A stretch of DNA of 64,000 bases, taken from Litoribacterium kuwaitense (GTDB lineage: Bacteria; Bacillota; Bacilli; Bacillales; DSM-28697). The notes below the pieces were generated by a model. That model was given only the letters and a program-made list of their open reading frames with translations. It was not told the DNA's origin and did no database searches. The DNA lies in assembly GCF_011058155.1 (NCBI RefSeq), contig NZ_JAALFC010000011.1:1-64000 (forward strand), in the 5' to 3' direction. Shown here in pieces: positions 1 through 9,603 of the stretch. A program made the translations under genes and the position numbers. The first letter of the stretch is position 1. Every line of letters starts with the position of its first letter.

Positions 1-3000
1 TCCGTCTACTTCAACGTTGAACACAAACCCTTGACCAGCAGTCCGTTTAAAGTGAAGCTCAACGTCAGCTTTTGCCTTCACATTCTTTCCTAGCACATCG
101 GCTGGCATGATCACCGTGCCATATGGAGTGACCACTTGAAGATCTAGAGCGTCGTCCGTTGTCCATAGATCACTGGACATGTTTAATGTATATTCCTCGG
201 CATCATCAGTAGACTTCAGCTCTACTTGAACCTGTTTTACACCTTGAGTATTTGCTTTCGCCTGCTTTTTAAGGATCTCCAACTGTTCTAAAGAAAGCTC
301 AACGATTGCTTCCTTATTATCTTTAGACACTGTAGGCTCTAAGACAAGCTTGCCTTCTTTAGGCTGGGCAGGATTGGACTTGTCTTTATCTTTATCTTTG
401 TCTTTGTCTTTGTCTTTGTCTTTATCCTTGTCTTTGTCTTTGTCATCGGAGTCGTCACCTGGCTCTTCGCCGCCGTCGCCTGGCTCTTCACCGCCATCGC
501 CTGGCTCTTCACTCATACTGCCATTTTCGTAAGCAAAGACCTCACTCGCAGCGACCTTAGCTCCACCAATTGAATCTAAACCTTCAATTTTAAAGTAACG
601 TGCTTCAGTCTCTGCGATTGGGGTATAGATTTCTTCTCCCCAGCCTGTCACGATTTTATCGACAACTTCTTCCCAGTTTTCACCATCATTACTAACGTAA
701 TACTTCACGTGGCGCATCAGCTTGTATGTTTCTTCGTAACTCATGTACGGGATTTGGTTACGTTTAAAGCCAAACCCTGTGACAGCTTTCGTTTCACCCA
801 TGTCGACAACGATTTCTCCGGTTGGGGCTGTCGTTTCCCATGAGGAATTCACGTCTCCATCAAATGCCTTGTCAACTGTACCAGCCTTTTCATTCTCTGT
901 AGAGACAACTTCCCAGCTACTCCGTTCGATACGGTCGCCTTTGTCCTGCTCTTTTTCAATTGGATCGGCGTCTCTTCCTGTCCATATTGGCGCTGACCAA
1001 ACGCGTTTGCCGTTTTTCTTTACCGCACGTACGAAATAATAACGAGATGTGCTAGACGTAAGCTCAATATCAAGGTTGACATTGTGGCTATCGACTTCTT
1101 CGCTATGAACAACTCTGCCATAGTCAGAAATAATTTCCACTTTCTCAAACTTCTGTTCATCTGTCTCTTGGTCTGGGTCTTCCAAAACGACATTGATGTC
1201 GTAGTTTTGTTCTGTTTCATTCAATGTCGAGCCCATAAGTTCACCATTTATCGTAAAATTCATCTTTGTATTATGATCTTCTGTTGCGTAAAAGCGTTGA
1301 TTCTCAAGCGCATCATGAAGGTGGTACGTATCCAACTTCGGTGCTAAAATCACCGTTCGAGTATCCCATTTTGTCGTCCATTCACCGACATGAGAATCCC
1401 CAACGGCTACCGGACCAACACGCCAGCCGCGATCAAGCGCCATCGGATAGCTGAACTCGTGCAAAAGATTGTATGGTCCGCTACTGTCGTTCGATGTTTC
1501 TACACCAGCGATCACTTCATCTGCTTCTTCAGAATAATCTCTAAACTGGTTGTACGAATTCCACAGTTTGTCTGTTGGCCACCCGGCTTCCTGAGGGTGA
1601 GTAATCAAGCCAATTGCATTCGGCGAATTATCCAATGAGTCAACCCATCCGTCCATTCCTTTCGCAACTGGGAGTTGACCTTGCCCTCCTCGGAGCACCG
1701 AATAGTCCGCAAAACCGTGCACGGTAATTTCCCCGCCGTTGTTCACTTCTTGGCCGTCTTCATCAATATACATGTCATTCAGACCGCCTTCCGTAGAAGC
1801 TAACGCCAAAAAGCTTTCATCTGTTGCTTCTTCGGCTGCTTTCACAGTGTTAAGCCACTCTTGTTGTGAAATGCCGGACATATGATCTGAGATGGACATA
1901 AAGTCTGCGCGACCATTTTCCTTTACATATTTGAATGCTTGCTCCGGTGTTCCCGACCCATCTGTATAAGATGTATGTTCGTGGAACGAGCCGTAATAAT
2001 GGTTTAAATTGTCAAGTGAAATGCTAGGCGGCTCCTCAACAGTCACTGTCGTACTCGCCACTTTGTTTCCGTCTTCTGTCGTCACCGTAATTGTTGCTGT
2101 TCCTGAGCTTACGCTGTCTAAAATGACAGAATCACTGATTTCACTAAGCTCATGAATGCTGACAATATCGGGGTTGCTAGATGTCCACGTCATATTTTTA
2201 TTTTCTGCTTCGAGCGGTAACACGTTAGCAGTCAGCGAACGTACATCGCCCTGTTGTGTTTCAATTGATTCCTTGTTCATTTCCACGGATTCAACATTAA
2301 TATCAATATTTTCAGGGTCTTTATAAAGATTTAACTCTGCAATCGTCGCCCATTCTTGGCCAGTATGTTCACTTAGTGCGACAAGCTTAACGTAGCGTGC
2401 TTGCGTGTCTTCAAACGGTACAAAAGCCTCGGTATCTTCATCGGGGAATGCTCCTTCAAGAATAGGGTCGCCCCAATCTTCCCCGTCCTCGCTCACATAA
2501 AACGCATATTCTTTAATGTTTCCATTCGGATTGCCATCTTGACGCCTTACGTATCCAAGACCATTCACCGATTGCACCCTGCCGGTATCGATGACGATTT
2601 CGTGAGGATAATCTTCGCCTTCCCAAGCAGAGTCCCATTGTGTAGACGCATCATCATCAAAAGCATTTTCCGGTAAAGTCTCAGGGCTATCTTCATAACT
2701 ACTTACTGAAACAACTTCCCAGCTGACTTTATTTAAAGGCAAACCTTTTTCAGCAGTTTCTTCGCCTGTTTTCTCAAGCGCCTGTTCTAACTCAATGCTT
2801 TCTATTTCCTGAAATTCCTCGGTAGTATCACTATTTTCTTCATATTCCAAATTCAAATCTTCGTTTTCAGTGCCTTGGTCAACCAGTTCTGATCCATCCT
2901 CACTGGCTGTCGATCCTTCTTCAGAGGGCGCAGTGCCTTGGTCGCTCGCTTCTTTGTCGCCATCACTACTTGATGCCCCTTCCTCACCAGCATCTTCAGT

Positions 3001-3360
3001 TCCACGACCTTGGTCGACCGTTTCTGTATCGCCTTCATCATTGTCTAGTGCTTCTCCAACTGATTCTTGATCTTCATCAACCGTTTCTGTACCCTCACCA
3101 TGACTTTCTGATGCTTCACCATCTGTATTCTGATTGTCGCTACCTTGGTCAGCTGACTCTATGTTTTCATCTTTTGGGGTACTGGATGTATTTGCATGAT
3201 CCTGATCGCTACGATTTGCTAGATTGTTGATGTTCTCAGCCTTCGCCATCACTTCACTTGTGGCAAGCGCATTCACAGGTTCCGAAAGTGTGATAGCTAA
3301 ACCACTTACCGCTAAATTTACTGCTAACAATCCAGTTACTGCCCGTTTCTTCTTCTTCAT
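1..3360 (-). CDS. Secreted PHP-domain (CehA/McbA-like) multidomain protein, 3' end outside window
   Basis: The frame is open for 1120 codons from ATG at 3360 to the window edge, so the C-terminus is missing. A signal peptide occupies residues 1-33 (MKKKKR, hydrophobic core, then VNALA). A very acidic, low-complexity stretch covers about 45-190. Then come a discoidin-like domain (about 208-344), a bacterial Ig-like domain (351-439), a PHP metallohydrolase domain (about 450-660) and a second discoidin-like domain (807-934). Three EEPGDGG-type repeats and eleven Lys-Asp dipeptides (positions 379-444) form a linker before a further domain. PHP metal ligands are visible as FHEHT with nearby DG, ISDH, ITHP and GDSH. 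The family splits phosphoesters or related bonds, but the substrate here is unknown. I infer a surface enzyme; an SLH anchor may lie beyond the window. The ribosome site GGGAGTG precedes the start. Confidence 0.85.
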   Translation of the reverse strand, partial: MKKKKRAVTGLLAVNLAVSGLAITLSEPVNALATSEVMAKAENINNLANRSDQDHANTSSTPKDENIESADQGSDNQNTDGEASESHGEGTETVDEDQESVGEALDNDEGDTETVDQGRGTEDAGEEGASSSDGDKEASDQGTAPSEEGSTASEDGSELVDQGTENEDLNLEYEENSDTTEEFQEIESIELEQALEKTGEETAEKGLPLNKVSWEVVSVSSYEDSPETLPENAFDDDASTQWDSAWEGEDYPHEIVIDTGRVQSVNGLGYVRRQDGNPNGNIKEYAFYVSEDGEDWGDPILEGAFPDEDTEAFVPFEDTQARYVKLVALSEHTGQEWATIAELNLYKDPENIDINVESVEMNKESIETQQGDVRSLTANVLPLEAENKNMTWTSSNPDIVSIHELSEISDSVILDSVSSGTATITVTTEDGNKVASTTVTVEEPPSISLDNLNHYYGSFHEHTSYTDGSGTPEQAFKYVKENGRADFMSISDHMSGISQQEWLNTVKAAEEATDESFLALASTEGGLNDMYIDEDGQEVNNGGEITVHGFADYSVLRGGQGQLPVAKGMDGWVDSLDNSPNAIGLITHPQEAGWPTDKLWNSYNQFRDYSEEADEVIAGVETSNDSSGPYNLLHEFSYPMALDRGWRVGPVAVGDSHVGEWTTKWDTRTVILAPKLDTYHLHDALENQRFYATEDHNTKMNFTINGELMGSTLNETEQNYDINVVLEDPDQETDEQKFEKVEIISDYGRVVHSEEVDSHNVNLDIELTSSTSRYYFVRAVKKNGKRVWSAPIWTGRDADPIEKEQDKGDRIERSSWEVVSTENEKAGTVDKAFDGDVNSSWETTAPTGEIVVDMGETKAVTGFGFKRNQIPYMSYEETYKLMRHVKYYVSNDGENWEEVVDKIVTGWGEEIYTPIAETEARYFKIEGLDSIGGAKVAASEVFAYENGSMSEEPGDGGEEPGDGGEEPGDDSDDKDKDKDKDKDKDKDKDKDKDKSNPAQPKEGKLVLEPTVSKDNKEAIVELSLEQLEILKKQAKANTQGVKQVQVELKSTDDAEEYTLNMSSDLWTTDDALDLQVVTPYGTVIMPADVLGKNVKAKADVELHFKRTAGQGFVFNVEVDG

Positions 3361-3529
3361 TACTGTTCTCACTCCCAAAAGTTTGTCTGTTTAATGAAAA
3401 TGAACACTGCGAGTCTATAGACGACAAGTTTTCTCTTTCAATCCCTTTACAATTGCTAGAACCATAATAAAAAAACATTACGATCATTGCTTTAGTTGTT
3501 TTTGATTGTAATTACATTGTATTGAACTT

Positions 3530-3558
3530 ATATTAAGTAAATTTAGGTCTTATGTAAA
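3530..3558 (-). promoter_or_regulatory. Possible sigma-A promoter of the PHP-domain protein
   Basis: On the minus strand TTTACA is followed after 17 bases by TAATAT. The start codon lies about 170 bases downstream, which leaves a long AT-rich leader. No gene is visible between 3361 and 3632; the rest of this gap is AT-rich leader sequence. The call rests on consensus match only. Confidence 0.35.
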
Positions 3559-3632
3559 AATTCTGCTACCTTTGTTAAGTCTTGTTAATATATTTTATCT
3601 CGCTAAATTTGGAATAAGATTTGCTTTTAGTT

Positions 3633-3665
3633 AAAAAAAAGAAGGCATAGTTTCCTATACCTTCT
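3633..3665 (-). terminator. Rho-independent terminator after the phosphonate operon
   Basis: On the minus strand a 10-base-pair stem (GAAGGTATAG pairing with CTATGCCTTC, loop GAAA) is followed by eight T. It lies about 80 bases beyond the stop of the DeoR-family gene and closes the phn operon. Confidence 0.85.
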
Positions 3666-3744
3666 CTGTGTAGACATCATCATGTAATTGTATTTCATCA
3701 TTGATCTTGAAGCCGCTGTGCAGTTGAGCAAATGCCTATCCCCA

Positions 3745-4518
3745 CTAACATTGAACCCACCGTTCTTTGATCATCTCATTGTCCCATTCGTTTGGAAAGT
3801 CTCCGGTGGTAATAATGTGATCGAATTGAATAAAATCTGCAATCTTGTATGGTGCAATGGCATTTAGCTTTGAGTGATCAACCATTAAGTACGATTCGGT
3901 GGCATTGTTCATAAAGACTTTAGTAATTTGGGCTTTTTCTAAGTTGTAGCTCGTCACACCTTTGCGATGATCTAATCCATCAGCTGAGATAAATGCTTTA
4001 TTTGCATAAAAATCAGAGGCAAATTTCCCGGATAAAGAACCGCCAGTACGGTAGTGTAATGGCTGCACAGTTCCGCCGATAAAAATGATTTCACCGTCAA
4101 AAAGGTTTTTGTTCGTATACGAAATGAGCATCGACGTCACGGAAAAGGAGTTTGTAATGACTGTCAGTTGTCGCTTTTGACAAAGCCCTTCTACCATTTG
4201 TAAGGGAGTACTTCCTTCATCAATAATGATAACATCACGATCTTTGATAAACTGTAATGCACTTTGAGCGATCTTTTTTTTCTCATCAATGCGAAGAATT
4301 TCCCGCTCAAACATCGTCGGTTCTCCGCCCCGCTCGATTCGTACTGCACCACCATAAACTTTCTTCAGCTTCTTTTCGTCCTCAAGCTCTTCAAGATAAC
4401 GGCGAATTGTTTCTGTAGACACGTTAAACTGTTCCGCAAGGTCTGCGACACGCACCTTGCCATTCCTATCTAAGTCGAGCAAGATGGTTTTTTTACGTTC
4501 TTCTGCAAGTAGTGACAT
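3745..4518 (-). CDS. DeoR/GlpR-family transcriptional regulator of the phosphonate operon
   Basis: This 257-residue protein has the DeoR layout. An N-terminal helix-turn-helix (about residues 5-57, with VRVADLAEQFNVSTETIRRYL) is followed by a DeoRC sugar-phosphate-sensor domain. The sensor domain shows IIIDEGSTPLQMVEGL and FIGGTV. It is the last gene of the phnX-phnW-saccharopine dehydrogenase-like operon, with a 19-base gap to the gene before it. By position it probably senses an intermediate of aminoethylphosphonate breakdown and controls the operon. Characterised regulators of phosphonate operons are commonly of the GntR or LysR type, so a DeoR member here is less usual. The ligand cannot be read from the sequence. 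Confidence 0.9.
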   Translation of the reverse strand: MSLLAEERKKTILLDLDRNGKVRVADLAEQFNVSTETIRRYLEELEDEKKLKKVYGGAVRIERGGEPTMFEREILRIDEKKKIAQSALQFIKDRDVIIIDEGSTPLQMVEGLCQKRQLTVITNSFSVTSMLISYTNKNLFDGEIIFIGGTVQPLHYRTGGSLSGKFASDFYANKAFISADGLDHRKGVTSYNLEKAQITKVFMNNATESYLMVDHSKLNAIAPYKIADFIQFDHIITTGDFPNEWDNEMIKERWVQC

Positions 4519-4537
4519 TTATCATTCACCTTTAGTT

Positions 4538-5718
4538 TTAAACATTTGTAGGAATGCTTATATTTTCCTTCGTTTCATGAACTACTATACCACGTTTCTC
4601 CAATTCTTTAAAAAACGGTTGTGGCTCAGGAAACGCCTCTTCTGGAATAACAATCCCTTGTTGATGAATTGAGCCCTTTGCGACCATTTCCGTTGCAATG
4701 GCAAATGGTGTTGCGACGTTTCGCGTATAGGCGCGCAGACCTTCCCACCCTTCTACAGATCCGTCAGATGCTGGATGTGTATGCGTCAGTGTGTGCATGA
4801 CCGTTTCACCATCTTTATTGCCGATGACTTCTACATGGAGAGAGTAACCATAAAGTTCTGTCGTATTACCTTCCTCAGATTGGTGTAAATATTGACCGAT
4901 ACAATCCATAATGCCAACCTTCTGACCACCAACCTCAATTTCATCATTTCGTAGAATACCATATTCATAGAGGGCACGAATTAAGCGCATATTTTTTGCG
5001 GCCACGTTCCACGCACTTCAATTAAATTGACTCCTTTTGACTTTAATGCTTTCGCTAAAGTTCTCGTCTCAGCATGCGGAATGATATATTGCGTCCCCAC
5101 CCCGTACGGCTCAGGCAAAGTGATTTCTCTCGGGCGAGCGAATGGTGGAACTTGAACGAATTCGCCATTCTCATAAACGACGCGGCCAGGTAGGTCTGGA
5201 TCGTATTCGTAAGTTGTCGTTTCTGTAATCGATTTTGAAAAAGCAATCGGACGGTATGAGCCGTGACTGACCCGGACGCTCTCAACCGTATCGAGCTGGT
5301 TGGCTGCATGCATTGCCATAAGCTGGGTGAGACCAGGCGTCATTCCAAACCCTGGAAGGCATGTTTTTCCTTTTTCGATAAATGTGTCATGATGCTTATC
5401 TTCTTCACCAAAACCGTTTAAATTAATTCCATGACAACCAGCTTCCGCGATGCAAGCAGTTGTTTTACCATTTAAAGCAATGGTTGTTCCGTCCATAACG
5501 ATGTCATAACCTTTTAGCTTTTCAACAGTATCTGCATGATCGTGAACGTTCACCTTCACAAAGCTTACACGGGGATCATCAAGCCATTCAACGACTTTCT
5601 TCCCTTCTTCTTCGTTATAGTCGCCAACTGTAATGACGTCAAAATCTGAATGCTGTACTAAATCCAAAGTCGCTTCCCGAGCAATTTTTCCTGCGCCACC
5701 TAAACAAAATACTTTCAT
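4538..5718 (-). CDS. Saccharopine dehydrogenase-like oxidoreductase, read as two frames
   Basis: Two overlapping frames make one family-typical protein of about 393 residues. The first (ATG at 5718) has an N-terminal NAD(P)-binding fold, GGAGKIAREA at residues 8-17, and runs to GTWPQK before it ends in ICA-stop at 4981. The second continues as NMRLIRALYEYG in the -1 frame to 4538. The break is a run of six A on the coding strand (4992-4997); a seventh A would fuse the frames exactly. Saccharopine dehydrogenase-like proteins carry out NAD(P)-linked oxidation or reduction at an amino or imino acid centre. Its place after phnW suggests handling an amino acid or aldehyde linked to aminoethylphosphonate turnover, but this is inference. 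It could be an assembly error, a fresh mutation or slippage. Confidence 0.8.
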
Positions 5719-5732
5719 GTTTTAAAACTCCT

Positions 5733-6827
5733 TTATCCGTTTATATATTGTTTAACTGCTTCTACAAGTCTTTCTATATCATGTGGATAAACGTCGCCAA
5801 TATTTCCAATTCTAAATGTCTCTTTTTCTGAAACTTTCCCTGGATAAATGACAAAACCTTCTGTTTTAAGTCGGTTGTAAAACTCATTAAAATCAAATGA
5901 TTCATTTGGATAAATAAACGACGTAATCATTGGAGACTGATGTGCTTCGTCGATATATGGTGTAAATCCATTTTGAGTCATGCCGTGTACGAGCGTTTTT
6001 TGATTCTGCGTATATCTTGCGAACCTTGCCTGAACGCCGCCTTCTTCCTCGAGCTCAAGGAGCGCCTGTTTAAAAGCTCGTACAGTGTGCGTTGGTGATG
6101 TATAACGCCACTTTCCTTGCCTCTCCTCCATTGTCTTCCATTGGTCATATAAATCTAAAGATAATGATCGGGCTTGACCTTTACATGCTTGTAAATTTTC
6201 CTTATTTGCAATGATAAAACTAAAACCAGGGACGCCTTGAATACATTTATTGGCACTACTAATTAAGAAATCGATCTTCCATTCGGCAACATCGATCTCA
6301 ATACCGCCAAAACTACTCATCGCATCAACGATCGTCGTCTTCTCATATGTCTTTGCAAGTGCACATACCTCTTTCACAGGATTCAAAATTCCCGTTGTCG
6401 TCTCACAATGAACGACGATCGTATGTGTGATATCGCGATCTGTTTTCAATAGCTGTTCAACTGCGTTGACATCAATTGGTTTCTGCTGTTCCGCCCTACA
6501 AACCACAGTCTCAATGCCCAAAACGTCGGCAATTTCAGCAATACGGTCACCGTATGCACCATTTGTCGCAATCAGAAGCTTTCCAGATTCTTTCGGCATG
6601 ACTGAACCAATGACTGATTCGACTCCGAACGTACCGCTCCCTTGCATTAAGACTGCTGTATAAGATGCTGTGTCTTTCGTGGCAAGTGTAACAAGCGCTT
6701 CACGTATGCTTTGGACAAGTTCAAGGTAATCATCATCCCATGTACACAAGTCTAGCTGCATCGCTTCTCTTACACGTGAAGTTGTGCTTAACGGTCCTGG
6801 CGTCAGTAATAAATATTCGTTTTTCAA
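5733..6827 (-). CDS. phnW: 2-aminoethylphosphonate-pyruvate transaminase
   Basis: This PLP enzyme moves the amino group of 2-aminoethylphosphonate to pyruvate, giving phosphonoacetaldehyde and alanine. It is 364 residues, normal for PhnW. The N-terminal [11 protein letters not shown], the DAMSSFGG segment and the SSANKCIQG segment with the PLP lysine (about residue 194) are class-V aminotransferase/PhnW hallmarks. The start is TTG with GGAGGT seven bases upstream. The gene begins 15 bases after phnX and is followed after 14 bases by the saccharopine dehydrogenase-like gene, so these are one transcript. No phosphonate transporter is present beside it. Confidence 0.95.
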   Translation of the reverse strand: MKNEYLLLTPGPLSTTSRVREAMQLDLCTWDDDYLELVQSIREALVTLATKDTASYTAVLMQGSGTFGVESVIGSVMPKESGKLLIATNGAYGDRIAEIADVLGIETVVCRAEQQKPIDVNAVEQLLKTDRDITHTIVVHCETTTGILNPVKEVCALAKTYEKTTIVDAMSSFGGIEIDVAEWKIDFLISSANKCIQGVPGFSFIIANKENLQACKGQARSLSLDLYDQWKTMEERQGKWRYTSPTHTVRAFKQALLELEEEGGVQARFARYTQNQKTLVHGMTQNGFTPYIDEAHQSPMITSFIYPNESFDFNEFYNRLKTEGFVIYPGKVSEKETFRIGNIGDVYPHDIERLVEAVKQYING

Positions 6828-6842
6828 TATTCTTACCTCCTG

Positions 6843-7643
6843 TTAAGCGTGAGCGTGAACTTCTTCTTTTTCAATTTGCTCGAGCAATGGCAGTAAGTCT
6901 TCCATTTGATCGATGACGTAGTGTGCTCCTGCCTCTTCAAAGGTACGACGTGCAGCTGTCATTTTTTCTTTGAGCTCACCTTCATTTAATGCGTTGACTT
7001 CTTCTTGCGAAAGCCCAAGGACACTGCTTCCTAAAATGACGCCGACTGTTACCATGCCACCATTGCGTCCTTCTTTCATATCACTGACTGTGTCGCCAAC
7101 CTTGATGAAACGATTCATAGGATAGATTCCTAATTGCATTGCGTTGTAATAGCACATCCATGGCGCCGGACGGCCTTCCTTCACATCTTCTGCAGTAGTA
7201 TAGAAATCCGGAGAATAGCCTTTTTCTTTCGCCTTTTCAACGACGACGTCCATCATTTCACGCGTATAGCCTGTCGTAGAGCCAATTTTCAGCCCTCTGT
7301 TACGAAGCTCAGCCACGACATCTAAAACACCTGGAAGTGGATCTGTATATTCAGGCAATACTTTGAATAATTGTTGTTCAAACGCATTGTTCATTGCGAC
7401 AATGTCTTCTTCTGTTGGTTCTGTTCCAAGAACGGACACCCATTCCTCTCGCACTCTTGGCATTTCCGTGATCGTCCGAATATGTTCAATTTTTAACAAT
7501 CCCATTGGCTTGCGTGCTTCATCAATCGTAATATTGACGCCTTTGTCAGCAAAGATTTTGACAAAGACGTGTAATGGGGCAAAGCAACCGTAGTCAATCG
7601 TCGTTCCTGCCCAATCAAAAATGACACCTGCAATTTTGTTCAT
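6843..7643 (-). CDS. phnX: Phosphonoacetaldehyde hydrolase (phosphonatase)
   Basis: PhnX is a HAD-superfamily enzyme that splits the C-P bond of phosphonoacetaldehyde to acetaldehyde and phosphate. It acts directly after PhnW. The nucleophile motif DWAGTTIDYG (residues 10-19) is diagnostic of phosphonatase. The cap-domain lysine that forms the Schiff base is probably the one in KPMGLLKIEH. KVGDTVSDMKEG carries the acidic HAD motif near the C-terminus. At 266 residues it has the usual length. It is the first gene of the operon, with AAAGGTGG ahead of ATG. Long AT-rich DNA lies upstream. Confidence 0.96.
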   Translation of the reverse strand: MNKIAGVIFDWAGTTIDYGCFAPLHVFVKIFADKGVNITIDEARKPMGLLKIEHIRTITEMPRVREEWVSVLGTEPTEEDIVAMNNAFEQQLFKVLPEYTDPLPGVLDVVAELRNRGLKIGSTTGYTREMMDVVVEKAKEKGYSPDFYTTAEDVKEGRPAPWMCYYNAMQLGIYPMNRFIKVGDTVSDMKEGRNGGMVTVGVILGSSVLGLSQEEVNALNEGELKEKMTAARRTFEEAGAHYVIDQMEDLLPLLEQIEKEEVHAHA

Positions 7644-7794
7644 TGTTCATCCACCTTTCAAATGTTTACTACTTCTAAGCCTCTCGCGACAAAGCAACAT
7701 CTTGCAATATTCAGGACATCAGGTTGTGCCTAAAAAAACCATTAGCGTTGCGCACGTCATATGACTGTGAAATACAAAATAAAAGTAATACCAT

Positions 7795-7930
7795 CTGTTG
7801 CTTAGTGTTGCTTTTGTTGTTTTTAGTTTGTTCTACAGTTATAAATGTACTAGACTTTTGTAAACATACAATGATCACAATATTAATTTAATGTAAATTT
7901 GTTGTTTCTCTTTGTTTATCTTGTGTTTTC
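7795..7930. promoter_or_regulatory. TTTGTT-rich control region upstream of phnX
   Basis: The gap 7644-8295 holds no gene. Within it, two clusters of TGTT/TTTGTT-like words lie on the plus strand (about 7797-7836 and 7900-7925). Some DeoR-family regulators bind short direct repeats of this kind, so these clusters are candidate operator sites for the operon's own DeoR-type protein. AT richness alone could also produce them. Confidence 0.25.
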
Positions 7931-7983
7931 GTCATTTATTATATTAAGCAGATCAAGGCTGCAGATACTGAGGATTTTGCGCA

Positions 7984-8009
7984 TAAAAAACCGCCTCTTT
8001 CTGGCGGTC
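7984..8009 (-). terminator. Terminator hairpin upstream of the phn operon
   Basis: On the minus strand GACCGCC, a seven-base loop and GGCGGT are followed by a T run. It lies between the M23 peptidase gene and phnX, beyond a first terminator at 8225-8268. It would block read-through into the phosphonate operon. The 215 bases between the two terminators show no gene. Confidence 0.75.
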
Positions 8010-8224
8010 AATGAATAGATCGGTATAGGTTTTTCTATATCATTCTAGTACTCATTGATTCAACATTTAAGGGCGACTTGATGGCGAGACGGCAGTAAAA
8101 TGAGTAGCCTAAAGCAACTTATTATTGCAGGCAAAGACATTGTTTCTACGCACTCATTGTTTTAGACCGCAGATGACGAGTTAATAGAACTACTGACGGA
8201 CGCCGGCTATACGTTAATCCTGCT

Positions 8225-8268
8225 AAAAAAGTGAAGACAAAGGGATGCTAAGCCCTCGCCTTCACTTT
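8225..8268 (-). terminator. Terminator after the M23 peptidase gene
   Basis: On the minus strand AAAGTGAAG pairs with CTTCACTTT around a GAGGGCTTAG...CCC inner part, followed by a short T run. It lies 28 bases beyond the stop of the M23 gene. Confidence 0.75.
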
Positions 8269-8295
8269 AACTGCGTCGTCCTTTATGTAACAACA

Positions 8296-9570
8296 TTAAA
8301 AATTAACGTAGTTTCGTGGGTTCACTGAATTTGATTTTGCCCCATTCCAAGGACCTTCATGAATCTCAAAATGCAGATGGGCACCGAGAGAATATCCCGT
8401 ATTTCCCATATACCCGAGTGTGTCCCCTTTATTGACGACTTCTCCTGGTTTCACTATGCGGCTTTCCATATGGGCATAAACAGTCGTATACACTTGACCG
8501 TCAATGTTATGGGTCACAAAAACGACATTCCCGTATGACATAGAATAATCTGAACGGAAAACCGTTCCATTCGCTGCCGCTACAATCGGTACAGATGCGC
8601 CACGTTTTCCGATGTCAATTCCGGCGTGAAGCTTTCCCCAGCGCTGACCGTATTCAGAAGTTACTGGTCCATTGGCTGGCCTCATAAATTTACCTGAACT
8701 AATCGGTGGCTTTTCTCCCACACCCACTGAGCTGTGGCCATTTTGTTGTGCCTCGCGACGCTCACGTGCCCGACGTTCACGTTCTTTTCGAAGCCTTTCT
8801 TGACGCTCCCATTCATCGATCTCTGCTTCAATTGCTGATTCTTGTGCTTTTAGAATCGCTTTCTCTTCTTCTAATGATTCTTTCTTCTCTCTTAGATCGA
8901 CTTCTTCTTCCTCAAGCTGTTTCATTAATTCATTTTTTGCTTCCCTTTGCTTGCTGAGCTCTTGCTTTAAGTCCTCAAGCTCCGCCAGTTGTTTTTCTAA
9001 ACGTGCGAGCTTCTCTTTCACTTCTGCTTCTTTGTCTTCTAACTCTTGTTTATCAGCCATTTGTTGCTCCATCATCTGCTTATCATAATTGACAATGGTC
9101 GTGACATTGTTAGCACGTGTAACAAAGTCAGAGAAATTGTTTGCACCCATAAGTACATCTAAATAACTGATCTGCCCACCGCTTTGTTGAACGGCTCGAA
9201 GCTTTTGTTTAATCAGTTGATCTCTTTCTTCAATGCGCTTTTTTAATTCAGCAATCTCTTCTTGAAGCTGTTTGATTTCTGCTTCAGTCGTGGCAATCTC
9301 TTGTTCTTTTTGCCTTATATCTTGAGACAATTCCGCGATTTGATCATCGAGCTCGCGAATTTGCCGATCAATCTTCTTCTGCTCGCTTTGATTTTCATTT
9401 ATTTCATTTTCAGTCTGACTTTTGTTTTCCTCAACCTCAGCTTGTTTTTGTAAGTTGTTATTCTTTTTTTGCTCCAGCTCTGCATTCGCTTCTGCAATCT
9501 GAACAGGTCCAGCAGCCAACCATAATACGAAAATCAGTAACCATGTCAACCTTTTTTGAAAGGTGCTCAC
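8296..9570 (-). CDS. Coiled-coil M23 murein hydrolase, probable FtsEX-controlled (CwlO/EnvC type)
   Basis: This 424-residue protein has a signal peptide (residues 1-29, LLIFVLWLAAGPVQIAEA), then about 240 residues of Glu/Lys/Gln-rich coiled coil. A C-terminal M23 (LytM) domain follows at about 300-424. The zinc ligands are visible: HAGID near residue 334, YAHM and HLHFE near 400. It begins 33 bases after ftsX and would be co-transcribed with ftsE-ftsX. By analogy with EnvC, PcsB and CwlO, FtsEX would use ATP hydrolysis to activate it for septal or side-wall peptidoglycan cleavage. B. subtilis CwlO has an NlpC/P60 domain and is encoded elsewhere, so here an M23 enzyme takes the linked position. 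The start is GTG with AAGGAG 12 bases upstream. Confidence 0.88.
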   Translation of the reverse strand: MSTFQKRLTWLLIFVLWLAAGPVQIAEANAELEQKKNNNLQKQAEVEENKSQTENEINENQSEQKKIDRQIRELDDQIAELSQDIRQKEQEIATTEAEIKQLQEEIAELKKRIEERDQLIKQKLRAVQQSGGQISYLDVLMGANNFSDFVTRANNVTTIVNYDKQMMEQQMADKQELEDKEAEVKEKLARLEKQLAELEDLKQELSKQREAKNELMKQLEEEEVDLREKKESLEEEKAILKAQESAIEAEIDEWERQERLRKERERRARERREAQQNGHSSVGVGEKPPISSGKFMRPANGPVTSEYGQRWGKLHAGIDIGKRGASVPIVAAANGTVFRSDYSMSYGNVVFVTHNIDGQVYTTVYAHMESRIVKPGEVVNKGDTLGYMGNTGYSLGAHLHFEIHEGPWNGAKSNSVNPRNYVNF

Positions 9571-9603
9571 TATTGCTTCTAGCTCCTTCCTGCGTAGATT
9601 AAA

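Noticed and set aside
379-444. Short tandem hexamers as a possible CRISPR or minisatellite
   Set aside because: Hexamers without spacers, in frame inside a coding sequence; a protein linker.
350-532. Plus-strand frame of alternating Leu-Ser
   Set aside because: It is the antisense of the Lys-Asp linker of the large secreted protein; the repeat alone makes it open.
8706-8957. Plus-strand frame of 83 codons within the M23 gene
   Set aside because: Antisense of the Glu/Lys-rich coiled coil, which yields long Leu/Ser-rich open frames by composition.
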